Made by a program: the position numbers and the translations under genes. This document shows, one piece after another, positions 48,263-63,200 of a stretch of DNA of 64,000 nucleotides (positions are counted from its first letter, which is position 1; each line of letters starts with the position of its first letter). The DNA is from Aurelia coerulea (lineage: Eukaryota > Cnidaria > Scyphozoa > Semaeostomeae > Ulmaridae), in assembly GCA_039566865.1 (NCBI GenBank), contig CM076960.1, positions 16,226,501 to 16,290,500 of the forward strand, given 5' to 3'. The notes under the pieces are model-generated. The model was not told the origin of the DNA, did not search any database, and saw only the letters and a program-made list of their open reading frames with translations.

Positions 48263-51200
48263 ATGGCTGCGAAAGCGAATTTCAAAATGCCGAATAAAGT
48301 GAAGGTATGAAATCGATTTGGGTTTTGGGTGCTTGCTTTCTTGGGAGGCGGCATCCGTTGTCAGTTTCCTGGTTCATCTCAATCGTTTAATTTTGAACGG
48401 AATGTCATAAATTTAGATCTTCCCTGTGGTGGCCTGAAAGCGCTAATTCAGGAATCCATGACGCTGAAGGGGAATGAGGATGTTGTTGTCCAAGAAGGAA
48501 ATCATTGGACATTGGGGGAGTGGAATGTGGAGTGGAGTGGAAGAGGCTTGTACACCAGAGAGGGTAGAGAAACCAGACCTTTTTTCACACAGGAGGCACG
48601 ATGTACACATGTGGATCTATTGTGCAATGAACGCATCATTGCAAAGCCTGGAAACAATCAGAATGTGTAAAATATAGGAAGGATATAAGGGAACTTTGTC
48701 CATATGACGATGTCTTAACTTTTGGCACCTGGAGTAGATTCTTTATTCTTAGGTCATATGTGATTTCTTTCGTTGCGAAAAACTCTGACAAAATAGAAGG
48801 ACTAATGAAATTGGTGCATTCGTATATTTCGACCATTAGCTTTTGCAGATTGCTACAATGGATCGTTATCTCTTCCGACCTTGCCAGTAGTTCTTCAAAG
48901 GTAGATGTATAATCGCCATGGAGAACTCTCAAGGCACGCTTATGTAGCCGGTTTATTCTGTTGTTAGTTGTTTTACCACAAAACATCCATATCAGTGGAC
49001 AAAGGAGTATAAGAAAACCCATTTAAGACCTTTTCATACCCAACCTCAACCTCCTTGGCAGCTATCAGTTTTACAAATGACCACACAAAAATGACAGAGT
49101 AGTTCCTTGTAGAATTAGAGTAAAAAATTTTCAATGCGAAAAGAATCAATAACCCTCCAATCTCATGGGGTGGGGACTCTGGTATATTTTGGATAGGGAT
49201 GCTCATGATGTTACTTTTTGGGTTCCTGAAATTCTGGATTACTTTTTTGGGTCTCAAGCACGAGAAAAAATAAAAAAGAATAGAGAAGACACATAGTTTA
49301 CAAAAAATGTAAATCAATCAACATTACTAGAATCAAAATTATGTGAAATTTATCAGTTAGGGTACTTTTCCATAAATATGCAGGACTCAACAATTTTGGT
49401 TACACAGTGAAAAAAATTATGTTTTTAGGTTGTAGAAATTATTTTTTTCGATTGATGCTGTGTACCCCAGCCCAGCCTGAGCACCCTTATCCTAAATTTA
49501 CCAGAGTACACCCCCTGGTCCTCCAATTGCCAATTGTCTTTAAATTATGCTAAACAGGGGACTTCCCCACCCTGATTTAGACAGATGCTGAACATCATAG
49601 GCAAAGTTCTGAACATGATAAATAAAGTAAAATTGTGGGCACTATCCTAGACCTGGGTGGAAAGTTCCTTTTGATAGGCCAAAGTTTTACAACACACTAA
49701 TTGTTTAAAGAAAATAGACCTATTGTTTTGCCAATGTTCTTGATGTTGCTCCAAGCCAAAGACTTTTGCAATAACATCATGTTTTCCAGTATGGATCCAG
49801 AATCGCACACCTTGATAATGGGGCTTTGGTAGGGCTGCAGTTAGGATCAGTATAGGCACATATGTGCGATTCTGTGCCAGTGCCACATGATTTGATTTGA
49901 TTTGATTTTGATGTCAGCTAAACTTACATGATAGTCTAATATAAAAACATGATATAATATCTACACTTACAAGTATCTGTACATGAAAAACATCTATCTT
50001 ACTAAAGGTGCTGAAAAGGACAAATGAAAATAACTCATAATGAGCTTTCGAGCCATTTGCCCTCAACGACATGGTTACTGAAATGAATATATTGCTGTAA
50101 TACTAACTACACGAAAATTTTATTCATTTGTTATAATTGCTAATAACTAATTAGAAAGGCCAGTTGGGAAAACAGAGGAAATGGAAATAAAAAAGAAAGT
50201 CCAAGAAAGAGGGTTGGGGTTCAATAGATTGTTAAATAGTCTGCCAAAAAATTTTTATAATGCTTTCCGAAAATTTTCTTTTGCTAAAGTTTTGGGGTAA
50301 ATTATCCAGATTTTTACGCCAAAATTTGAAATAAAGTTTCGTTTATAGTTCGTTCTAGCTTTTGGGACATAGAACTTTTTAGAGGTGGCTTGTCGAGTTT
50401 GGATGTGGTGTTTTTCACTAGTTAATTGGAACAAATGGCTGAAAGAGTCAGTACTGTTTTTATTTGAAATATCACATAAACTTTGCGCATTCTAGAGTGT
50501 ATGTGTCATTTAGGCAAAGAGTTTAGACGTTTAGGGGTTTACTTCGTTCATTTCGGGGTTTGAAGGACATTATTCTTATTGCTTTCTTTATATTTTTGCT
50601 TAAAGGTTCTAACAAGTTTGAGTATGAAGGCATTGTATATGCTGAGTAGGATGCTTTTTGGAGCAAAATGTCTCATCTTTGCTATAATACCAATGCTTTT
50701 TGCAATTTTTGTGTTGACATGCTGTATGTGCTGCTTCCATGCAAGATTGCTATCTATTAAAACGCCTAAATATTTAACACAGTCAGATTTCTTTAAGATA
50801 TCGCCATTTATGCTTAAATGAATATTTTGGGTAATTTTTTCTGTCTTGGTTTAATTATCATATAGTTTGATTTATTGGTATTTAGGGTTAGTTTATTTGC
50901 TACTAACCAATCCGATATTTTTTTTTATTCTGAGTTGACAGTTTCTTCCAAAACATTAATGTTTTTATGGGAATAGAAAAGACTGGTATCGTCTGCAAAG
51001 AGATGAAAATTCATTATTTTAGAGGCATGTGGAATATCATTTATGTACAATAGGAACAAAAGTGGTCCAAGGACACTCCCTTGTGGTACACCGTGATCGA
51101 TGCTTTTCCCTTCAGAGAGTTGACCTCCAACGAAAACTCGTTGAGTTCTACCATGTTCAAGTTTGCTTAGCAGTATATTGTGATTAACTGTATCAAAGGC

Positions 51201-54200
51201 TTTTGCAAAATCAAGAAAGATGCAGCAGGAAAATTCTTTATTTTCGATCGCTTCGATAAGTTTAATGCAAACATCAAGTATAGCGAGTGAAGTAGATTTC
51301 TGTTTCTGGAAACCAAATTGGTGAGGATATAAGACCTTTTGATGATGAAGAAAGTTAATTGCATACATCAATTTTTCAAAAATTTTATTGAAGAGTGGGA
51401 GTAAAGAAATTGGACGATAATTTGATACTTCATATTTGGAGTTTGCTTTGAAGATTGGTATTACTTTAGCATATTTTAACATTTTAGGGTAGTATCCTGA
51501 GCTGAATGAAAGATTTATCAAGTAAAGATTTATCAGCCACATTGTGTTAGGTTAGCATAACACACCATTAACTACTTGTATCCAAACCACATGGTTAGGC
51601 TGATTTTTTATTACAAAGTCCAACTTTGTAATCTAAGAGGGGGCTCCAGGTCAGTCAGAAAGTCAGAAAGAAAGAAAGTAAGTAAGTCCATCACGCTCGT
51701 TAAAGCAATTAATTAACGTTTTATCTCTGCTAATTGGCACTGAAATAAAGAAAGCACACAGAAAGCGCATACAAGACAGAAGTTTCCCGCGATCCTATAG
51801 CAACATTTGACGTCGGCTTATTTCATGTTAGACAGATTTGACACGGTAAGATGGATAAATCACCATGATGTTTACCCAGGCACAACAACAAATTTACTCA
51901 GAATTGGCACGTTCTTGACTTCATTAGCAGCTTAATTATGTTAAAACAATCGTTTTCTAGAACGAACGCATCATTAGCCATTTATTGATAGTATTAATTA
52001 TGCAAATAAGTCAACTTTGGAGGATGATGTAACCGGCGGCCTGCACAGAGGCTAGCATTCGCAGCATCACCGAAGGTAGAAGGACCCCCCTCCTACATAG
52101 CTACTGACGTCGGCTTATTTCATGTCAGACAGATTTGACACCATGAGATTGATAAATCGCAATATGATGCATTGCTTTAAGAATGCAGGTTGCAACAAAT
52201 ATGATCATTAAAGATCATTTCGTGCTAGTCTAGCTTTGATATTCAAATTTTGGGGTTTCAGCGGTGGAAGCTTTGCCAAGTTATATTGAATCGTTTGTTT
52301 GATATGCGAACTAATCACTAATTGCTTCATTGGTGGAATCAATGTGCTTCGAGTTTGTTCTACTTGGGGATAAGCCAGTATTCATGAAAGGAGAATTTAT
52401 AATGAATGCGTGCACTCAACGTCGACTGTTGTCAGTTGCGATGATATCACTGCTAAAGATGGTGAAGACGAGTGTGACACTGGTCTGTCTCCCCATCACA
52501 TTGTGAAGTTTGTTGGCTTGTGTCCCAAAGATTTTTGCCAACAAGTGCCAAGAATTTAAGGGAAAATGCCAAATGTTGTGTTTTCTAAATGTTTTATTAA
52601 ATATTTCCAGGGTTGTCAAATTTATTTCCAAATTGTACAAAACTCTGCATCTTTTGAAAGCAGTACATGTACAAATGGGCGGCTTCATACATAGCAATCA
52701 AAGGAGACCCTGGCCATATGAATGGTTACGAGGAATTTTACAAATATTTTAGAAATTCACTTCCTGTGCTCTCAGCCATATGCCCTTGAAAAAAATGCAG
52801 CATTGGATATTGGATGCACAATATCAACTAATGGATATTGCTGTCAGCATTCAGAACTAGGGTGGAAAGTTCATTTTTGCTACCCCAAAGCTTAGGCTAC
52901 ACCAGTTATTTAAATATGTTGTTCTGGATGTTGCTCCATAGTCTTGCATAGTCTGTGGTGGGGTCCTGCAGACTATTGCTCCAGGCCATAGATATTTAGC
53001 AGTAACATATACATGTTTTTTCCAGCTTGGATTCAGAAATGGGATGAAATGGGTGTGGGGGACAGAAAATGTTTTCAACAGGAATAGTTCACACAAAACT
53101 GCAAATATCAAGGATATCTATAGCCAAATATCAGATGTTACTTGATAACAGTTTTCATCACTCTGTAAGAGCTTAAATCCTGAACTGTCATGACAAAAAA
53201 GAAAGCACCAGGAGGGGAAACAAGATAAAAACAACGCTATAATGTTTGCAGAAAACAAATTTGTTTTTTAAAACTCAGCAGATCTCAAAACAATGATCAG
53301 CAAACTCTTGGAAACTCATTTTCCTGAAATGGAATTTTCAGCATATGAACAAAACAAGATAACAGAGTATACAGAACTTAACTGATTTAAACAGGCTACT
53401 TGTAACATATATCAAGTTACGAGTTACATGTATTTCACGAGTTACTTCGTATATCATGAGTTAATTTTTATATAATATGACCAGGAGTATCTTAATTTCA
53501 CATAAAACCATCTTCTCTTCGATACGAAAATGGCCTTAATTTGTAAATAAATTACGTGGTTTTTTGGTTAAGGTCAAGCAATTCAATGTTATGTTCTGTT
53601 GCATCATGAATTTCGTACTTCCTTTGTGTTACTGTCCTTTGTGTTACTATCCTCATGTAACTCATAGAATAAAAAATAATGAAAATAAAAAGCTACTTGT
53701 AACTCGTAAAATAAAAAGTAACTCGTACAATAAAAGCAATTCGTAACTCATAACTCGTAAAATAAAAAGTAACTCGTACAATAAAAGCAACTCGTAACTC
53801 GTAAATTAAAAGTAACTCATACAATAAAAGCAACTCGTAACTCGTAACTTGTACATTTAAACTAACTCGTAACTCGTAACTTGTGCATTGAAATTAACTC
53901 GTAACTCGTAGCTCGTAACTCATACTTTAGTAAACCACTTAGCTTTTAGCTATGACTCTGTGTTTACATAGTTTGCTTTTTTCTTTCAGACGTTCAAGCC
54001 AAAGAAGAAGTGGTCAGAAGGAACAATGAAATATGATCTTCACAAGCGAGCAAAGGTATAACATGAACCATGGTTATTGTGGACACGATTTGTGTCGATT
54101 GTGTCCAGAATACCTGGCCTAAATGTTACTAAATGAATAACTGTAGTTCGTTACCTTGCTTGTCTTCATTTCATGAGTATCTCTGCTCTTCTTCTTCGGC

Positions 54201-57200
54201 AGCCATTCTTGCTTACTTTCTCAACGGCCTAAAGTTTGAACAGTGCCGCGCTCTGAAAGTTATCGCCTGAGAACTAGTTCCCAGATCGTCACAGCCCTCG
54301 AACGACTTGGCTGCCAAAGCAGAAGAGCAGAGATACTCATGAAATGAAGACAAGCAAGGTAACGAACTACAGTTATTCATTTAGTAACATTTAGGCCAGG
54401 TATTTTGGACACGATCGACACAAATCGTGTCCGCAATACCCATGCATGAGCATGGCATGTTCTCTTGATCTGCCAACGAAGGTTTAGATTATAAACAAAT
54501 TAAGTGTTAATAGTTGTGCCACGAAAGAGTTTTGTTGTGTACACAACAAAGCGTTCGTAGCACAATCATCAATACTTTATTTGTTTAATTTGAATGAAAC
54601 ATTGTGCAACACACATACAAGAAGATTGTTTGTGAAGTGTTTGATTGCCGTGCGGGGAAAATCCCTCCAAAGTAACGTGACGAGATTTTGGGGTTTCAAA
54701 TATCTCTAAGATTTTTCCAAGGTTTTCGAGATTTTTTCAGAGCTTTTCCAAAATTTCTTAGATTTTGCAGGATTTCTAGAACTATTTGAGATTTTTGAGA
54801 TTTTTCAGAATTTTACAGGATTTAGAAAATTTTTGGGATTTGCAAAGAATTGTTGTAAGTTTTTTGAGAATATGTATCATTTCTTGGGCGAGATTTCTGG
54901 GATTCTTTTATACTATCGAAGATTCTTATGATTTTCTTTAGGATTTGTAAAATTTTGTGAAGACTATGAGATTCCACGGATCGCCATATGGCCATCATCA
55001 GTCCAAGGATTTAACCTTCATCCAAAAAAGTTAATGAACGGCTTTTATTGCCATAGACTTCCCGAAATGATAAGATGCTATTCAATTATATGGCTTACTT
55101 GGACTTTACCGAAACTAGAGTTTGCCCTTTGATATTTGAAGAAAATGGAACGGCGAAAAATGTGTTGTCCCATGGGATTTCTTGCAATCGACTCGCTTCG
55201 AATCATAACGAGACAAATTTCTATCATCAGAAATCTTGCAATTATTCAATATGGCAGCCCTTTCCTTTTATTTTTCAGGCAACTCTAAGGGCTGGTATTG
55301 ACCTAAAAGAAGCGGTAAAGCTGCCTGCAGGAGAGCGAATGAATGACTGGCTTGCTGTCCATGGTATCTGTTTTCGTTTCTCATAATGTTTACACTAATA
55401 CTGAAAACTTCTTTCTTTGTTGTTTTATTGTATCACGTGTACTGTCTATTTTTCATTCTTTTTTTGTGTGGCCCACTCTATAAATTACGAATGGGCTGAA
55501 TGAAGTTTGCTCGAAAGTAGCAACCAGGAGAACTTGAGAATCACTTCGGTCACAACAACTTGAGGTCTTGTAATCTTTTTAAAAGAATCTCGTATCTTCA
55601 ACTCAACATACAGGGAGTCCGAAGAAACTTGTGCCCCATTTGTGTGGCTTCTGTGGAGGAGCTGTATCATAGACCTTTTTACTTCTTAAAATAGAGGCTT
55701 GGATCGAGCGTCCAAATCTGGTAAATTTTGTTAAAAGAAATGGAAACACAACCCCCGTTTTGATAGATACCTCCTAGCTAGCTTTGGCATGAAGTTCCTT
55801 CGGATCTCAGAACACTTTTAAGAGAGTTAAGCAACGATAACTTTGCTCGAATTGACTTACGACTGGTTCAGCTTAATCACACTCGTAAGTTTTATTTGCC
55901 TTCTGGCCTTGTTTCTCATTATTTTCATTTGTCGTTGGCTGATTTTTTTGTGTAACAGTGCGAGCATTGCAAGGGTTTCATTTTACGACTTTGCAAATCA
56001 AAGTTTGCGTTTCAACTGTCGTTATTCAAATGAAAGAAAAATCAGCTAAAATGAATGAAAATAACGAGAAACAAAGCAAAAAGAACAATAACACTTGGCT
56101 GTGTGTAAACTAAACCATGGCTAACTCATTTCGCACAAAGTAGTCGATAACAAACTCTCTGAAAAGTTTTGAGATCCAAAGAAACTTCATTCTACAGCTA
56201 GCAGTGCATCCACTGAGAACGGGGGTCGTTCTTTCGTTTTCCGCGTCCAAACTTTACCAGATATGGACGCTCTATCCAAACCTCTATTTTAAGGAGTAAT
56301 CAAACCTCTTTTTTAAGAAGTAAAAAGGTCTATTAACTGTCTCGGTTTTTACACAGTTGCATATGTCAGGCTTCAACTTACAGGTTGAGTCCTTGTTTGA
56401 GTCAATGTGACAAGTGGTTGCTGATTTATGCCAGACAACGATTCTATTGTTTTCCAGCTATGTCAAATCAAGTACTGTTTGAAGAAAATGGCTCTACCGT
56501 CATATTTGAATGTGTTCTTCATTCTTAAAGATTGAAAATGTTGTCTTGTAGAAGGGCAACACTATTAACCCTTTTCAAAATGCAGAAAGATTTGAATACC
56601 GGGTGCGTGAACCAGAAAAAGTTCCCACTTTTGAAAATTCATAGCATCAAGAGTTCTGGATGGATTGGAATATATAGATGAATATTTGCTAGAAAGCCAA
56701 AAGATCGAAGTATTTTTGTGATTTTTCTCGCCTTGCTACAAGCATTGCAAAAATTGGTAGATTCAAATTTAGAAAAACTTTGTGGTTGCAAAATGACTGA
56801 AAAAGGCCTAAATACATGATCAAATCATAAAGGACTCCTCGCTCAGAACAACAGAAAAAGCAATTTCTCATGGGTGAGAGAATTATCGTCTGCACATTTA
56901 GTTCCATGGGATTGAACATTTTTATTATCTGTTTGACAATCTATGTCTTATTACTCTTGAGAGAGGTGAAACGCCCGTGTGTATTGTTCTGTGTGAGGAG
57001 AGTCCTGAAAATTTGATCAAGTGTTTCAGGCCCCTTTTCAGTCATTTTGAAAACATGAAATTTTGGTAAAGTTGAATTTACCTATATTTGCAATGCTCGT
57101 AAGAAGTCGAGAAAAATCACAAAAATACTTTAATCTTTTGGCTTTTAATTAGAATTTGAATCATTCAAATCCATGGAAAAATTGTGGTGCTACGAATTTT

Positions 57201-60200
57201 CGAAAGTGGGAACTTTTTTCTGGCTCACCCGGTACAACGTTAGAACCCTTTCTTTGAAAATCTATTAATTTTAACATTGCTGGGGGACGATAGAGGACAT
57301 AGAGGTGCTGTTTTTGAAGCAACCTCATATTTTGCCTTTCCTCTGTCATAAATCAGCAACCACTTGTCAGATTGAGTCAAACAAGGGCTCAAACTCTATG
57401 TTGAAGCCTGACCTATGCAACTGTGTAAAAACTGAGACAATCGAAGCTACTGCTCCTCCGCAAAAGCAACACCAACGTGGCACAATTTCTTTAGGACACC
57501 TTAAAATCTTACATCTTATATCTTACTCACTGCCGCAACACAAGTAGCTGGAAAATTTGTAAAAAATTTATAAATACCTCTCTTTTTACTTTTGTGTTTG
57601 CCAAATTTTGTCTGAGTTAGGCCAACCACGATGTTTTTTGATGCAAACAGTTCCGGTCTCACCCCAGTTATAACTGAGAAAGAAAACAGAATAAAAAGTC
57701 TGCAGGTTTCCGTAGGCCGTTGCAGCTTGCTTTGATTTCTGTGCCTTGCTCTGCTGTACATCGGCCAATATTCTCTCAGTATTTGCCCTCAAAATTTCTG
57801 CCCATAGTTTATTACTGGGGGGAAACCGGAACTGTTTATTTCAAAACATCGTGGTTGGCCTAATCCAGACAAAATTTGGCGAACACAGAAGTAAAAAGAG
57901 ATGCATTTATCAATTTTTTACTAATTTTCCCCGTTACCTGTGGTCGTGATGGAGATTTTTGTATCTGTGGTTATCTTCTGGAATGATTTCCAATGTTGTT
58001 CTTTCGCAGTGGTCGACTTCTTCAATAGAATTAATCTGATCTATGGCACTATATATGATCATTGCACAGACGAAACTTGTCCTATAATGTCAGGAGGACC
58101 AAAGTAAGTCTTGAATAACATAGGGCTCAAATCTTTAAAATCATTCATGACAGTTTATTAATTTTGCGCGATCGTCCGTCACTTAATTCTCAGCAATCTT
58201 CTATTCCCTTAGGTCTGTTTAAGGTATTGTCCTCCGGGCTTACCTCATTATTTATTTTTCACGTAGGATTTGTAAACAACGCATTTTTGGTAGTTTATTG
58301 TCTTTATGGATATAAATTTAGCCTCGTGCTTTTGGAACTTGGTATTCTGATGATGAAGCACAGCTTTGCTTCGAAACGTCCATTATAATTTAACATAGCC
58401 TAGTCTTTTAATTAATAACTTCTCGGATTTGTCACATGGATTTGTCATAACTATTTTACTTGGATTTGTCTTGGAATGAAATAATAACACAATGAAAATG
58501 ATTATCGTCGCAATTCTTGCTATTCAGTTTTCTTTGAAATAAATAGCTTGGAAGGAACGTATGGTTTTTTGCTGTAAATCTGCCGTGGAAATTTATTGAT
58601 ATATCTTGATTAGTTTCAGAATGGGGGCATTGAAAAGATTTTTGTATGCAGTGGAATTTTTTTTAAATTAAACCGAATTGAACTGAACTGAACTGTAAAC
58701 ATGGATGAAAAGGGCATTTGTTGTTGGCTTTGAATGCTGATTCGTAATTTTGTTCCATAGATACGACTATTACTGGGCTGATGGTGACAAATACAAAAAA
58801 CCAACATCAGTGTCTGCGCGACAGTATGTTCAGTTATTGATGGATTGGACTGATAATATCATCAACGATGAAGAAATATTCCCACATGACACAAGTAAGT
58901 GTTTCAGCCATTGACTATGTGTCAACATATTGCAATGTTTACTGATATGCGGGAAGGTGAAGGTGAAGTTGCGTTTTTTCAGCGCCAAGCGCTGGGATCG
59001 CAGAAATAGAGCAGACCTAATCGAGTCGGCGACCCCTTGTAATGACGCTCAAGTGGTGGGGTCCTACCGGGTATCGAACCCACTCCGCCTGACTGTTCTG
59101 GCTGCAAAGTCAGAGGACTACACCATTGAGCAGTTGGGAGCAGTAGCAGGAGTGGGAAGTATAGAAAATCCCTCGTAAAATCTGAACGGAGTGACCGATT
59201 TCATCCAGGAAAACTTCTAAAAATGATGGATTCTGTTAGCTATTCAATCAGACATTGAAAATATCATTGCTTATTTATTCAGGGAGCAGTAGCCTCTCAA
59301 ACACCGGGCCTTTTTTTTACTCACCCGATTGAAGTTTTCTCGTTTCCTGCTGTCAGTTGTGATTTGTAAAGTTGGTTTTTTGTTTTCTAGCCATTCCATT
59401 TCCAAAGAACTTTCAGCCAATAGTCAAGAAAATCTTCACAAGATTGTTCCGTGTATTTGTTCATGTCTACATTCATCATTTTGACAAAATAGTCCAACTC
59501 GAAGCGGTAAGTTGTTTTTGCATTATTTTATTTTATTTTAGCTGTGAAGTAATGCAAGATTTCAGGAGCAATAGACCTTTAAGCTGGTCTACAAAGGAGC
59601 CTGGCAAAGATGGAAATGTAACGTCAGACCCTTCTAAAATGTCAAACATTTTTAATGATTTTTATGTCAATGTTGCTGATGGCATAACAAAGACAATCCC
59701 AATGACTCCAAAGTCTCCTCTTGACTATTTATCTAACAGAACTTGCAACTCACTTTTTCTTTCTCCAGCTACTTTGATAGAAGTTCATGACCTAATCAAT
59801 ATTTTAAATCCTTCCAAATCTGTAGGTCCTAATAGTATACCGATAAAATTACTTAAAATTATTGGATATTCTATTTCCCCACTTGTTGCTCTTCTTGTGA
59901 ATCAATCTTTCCAGTCTGGTATTTTCCCTGATAAACTGAAAATTGCCAAAGTGATATCTCTTTTTAAAAAAGGAAATCCCGAGCTACCATCAAACTACAG
60001 GCCAATTTCTCTTTTACCCATCTTCAGCAAGATATTTGAGAAGCTAATGTACAAACGACTTTATAGATTCCTTGAAATTCATAAAGTTCTTTATTCTTTA
60101 CAATTTGGATTTCAAGAAAACCACTCAATTGATCATGCCCTTGTGAGTTTGACAGAAACTGTAAGAAATACACTTGATAATAAAAGATTTGGTTGTGGTA

Positions 60201-63200
60201 TTTTCATTGATCTACAAAAAGCTTTTGATACAGTTAATCATAGAATTTTGCTATCAAAATTGGAACATTATGGTGTTCGTGGATGTGCCCTTGAATGGTT
60301 TAGATCATATCTGTCTGATAGAAAACAATATGTTTCTGTTAACGGAAGCAATTCTAACTTACTTTCAATTACTTGTGGTGTACCACAAGGTTCTGTACTG
60401 GGTCCATTACTCTTCCTTCTTTATATTAATGATCTACCAAATGCTTCTAAGAAACTTAATTTTTATCTCTTTGCTGATGATACAAACATCTACTACGAAT
60501 CCAAAGATTTATCTCATTTGGTTAAAATTGTCAACAAACAGCTGAGATTAGTAAAGAGGTGGCTTGATGCTAATAAATTATCATTAAACATTGATAAGAC
60601 AAATTATATGATTTTTCATTCTTCATCTTTCAAAGTTCCCTCTGATTCTGATGTCAAAATAGGCAAGAAACATATTAAAAGAGTTAAGTTTGTTAAGTTC
60701 TTAGGTCTCCTCCTGGATGAGCATCTTAGCTGGAAATACCATCTCAGTGAACTCTCTAAGAAATTAGCTAGAACATGTGGAATGTTTTTCAAAATTAGGA
60801 ACTTACTTCCATTAGATGTTTTACTTTGCTTGTACAATGCTTTGTTTCTGTCCTTCTTACAATATGGTCTTATTGTTTGGGGGCAAACTTATGCGTCATA
60901 CATTGATCCAATTTTCAAATTACAGAAAAAAGCAGTCAGAGCTATCTCATTTCAGCCTCGCATGTCTCCCTCTCTTCCAATCTTCAATGATTTTAAACTT
61001 CTGAAACTTTCTGAGATTTTTGAACTCCGGCTCTTAACTTTTGTTTTTGATTCAGTTAATAAAACCTCACCTAGTTGCTTCCATGACTTTTTCTTATTTA
61101 GTTCATCTGTTCATCAATATTCCACAAGACAGGCCAGTCGAGGTGATTTATTTATGTCTCGGAAAAACAGTCTTCAATATGGTCTAAAGTCAACTCGATA
61201 TCTTGGTGCTAAACTTTGGAATACATTACCAGTGGAACTCCGAAATGCTTCATCAAAAATATCGTTCAAAACAAAACTAAAAATTTTCTTATTGAAAAAT
61301 GTCAACCGATGAATCTACACTGCCACAATTACTGTTAACCTGTGAAAAGAAAATGCATAATTATTTAAATTCATCTAAACACACCTGATATTATCTTAGG
61401 ATAGGGGGGGCTCTCTCCTCGATTAGTTTACCTATTGAGAGAGCTCCTCCTTTAAGTAATTCCCTGTATGCAATTTATTTAGTTCCTCCTTGTATTTGTA
61501 TATTGTACTAAGTTTTGGTATTACTGTATTAATTTTTGTAACTTATCTTTTATCTTTGTAGTTTAGTCATATGTTTGTATAGTTAGTAGTTAGGACTATA
61601 AATTGTATATTGTGGAATTTAAAATATATGAACTGAACTGAACTGAACTGAACTGCCTGAATCGAGCGTTGTTTTTGTACATGTTTATACGCGAGGCTTG
61701 ATCGAGTGGCGTTAGAGCTTCTATCACTATTGTGCATATTCGAAAATTCTGAAACAATGTAGCAAAATGTCGTTCGATTCTGATTCTTTTCAGAATAGCT
61801 GAAAGGTCTATTGACATCAAAATATTTATTCTACTCTTGTACCTTGCTTAGAGGGTCATACCTAGCCTGCACACAGTCTTTCTTTTGTAAAATTGAGAGA
61901 ATCGGAAAATATAAAGAGTGCGCATCATCAAGAGATTTCTTGTATGGCTGGCTCAACAAAATGAAAATCAATTAAAATAGTCTGCTCTTTCTAACGTTTC
62001 ATTTTTGAACAAAAAGAAAACAAAGCCGTTACGGAAGCTGATTGTGTTGCGGTTCGGAAAATCTCTAACAAGGTTCTAATTGGTTCATATCACAATAGAT
62101 GTATTCACCAAAATACGAACAATCGCTTTCAGATTCGAAGTCTTTCCATTTCTCGTTGTTTCAGTTTTACACAAAGAAAGACTGCACGCAGGCTAGGGCA
62201 TACCAAGCTATAGGGAATACCAAAAATCCTTTGAGATTTCTTTGTTTTTGAGGAATCTCGTCTCTTTTTTCGAGAGAGGGAGAATGACCACTCAGGGTTA
62301 TTTATTCCTTATATCGCTTGAAAATTTATCAGTAGTTTCGAAAATGTGATTTTGGTGATATGAACATAAGCAATATTTGAAAACGCATAGATCGAAACTC
62401 TCCACTGTATTCTGATGGCTTCATTTGGCTTTTTTTTTAATCAAGTGCTCATTTGAAGATTATACTATGGTAATTTCATAAGCATAGGTTACAAGTCTTT
62501 AAATCAGCGTAAAAAGTGGTTGTAAAATTCTATGTTCTATTTCTTCCAACTGAATGGCTTCAAAGAAACTTTAGCTACCTATCTATAATTCTACCGTTGG
62601 ACTTTTTGAAAATTTTAAATACCTTTTTAAATTACAGCATGTTTTATATTTCAGCTCATTTGAAGACGTGACGTCATCAAATTTCTAAATCATAAACCAC
62701 AAAAGTGACAGACTTTTGCTTGATACTATATTGTAGACATTCATAAACTAAGCCTTTCTTGGAAATTATTTCATGTTACATCAAACAATTTAGAAATTAC
62801 GATGGTTTTAAGTTTTTTGAAAAATTTTCTTCGATTCTCGAAAAAAAAAGAAAACACTCAATTCTGAAAATATTGAAGATTTCACAAAAATCCAACGGCA
62901 GAATCATAGCAAATAGCAAAAGTTCCTTTGAAGCCATTCAGTTCAAAGACATAGATCATTGAATTTTACACCAACCTTTTTAAAGATTTGGAACCTATGC
63001 TAATTTCATATCTACCTACCAATAACCATTATTTTAAACGCATTTACACGTTTCGTGTTGTTTCTCATTTTATATTACTTGTATGATCTATATGTTGTTT
63101 TGAACCTTCATTTGAAGATTGTTTTTCATTTATTGACCTGCGTACAGTGCTCAGTTATGCTACTCTTGTTATCATTTTTTTGAGAATTGTTAATTATTTC

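Noticed and set aside
48329..48670. 113-codon plus frame just after MOB3 exon 1
   Set aside because: No recognisable motif, no clear splice sites and inside an intron; kept only as a weak possibility for an alternative exon.
55843..56049. Hydrophobic 68-codon plus frame resembling a membrane protein
   Set aside because: Falls within one arm of a foldback MITE; the hydrophobicity comes from T-rich sequence.
59372..61312. Single 646-codon open frame
   Set aside because: It joins MOB3 exon 6 (to 59506), intron, part of a MITE and a LINE. The exon has a good donor at 59507 and its next exon is at 63217, so this is two unrelated features in one chance frame.
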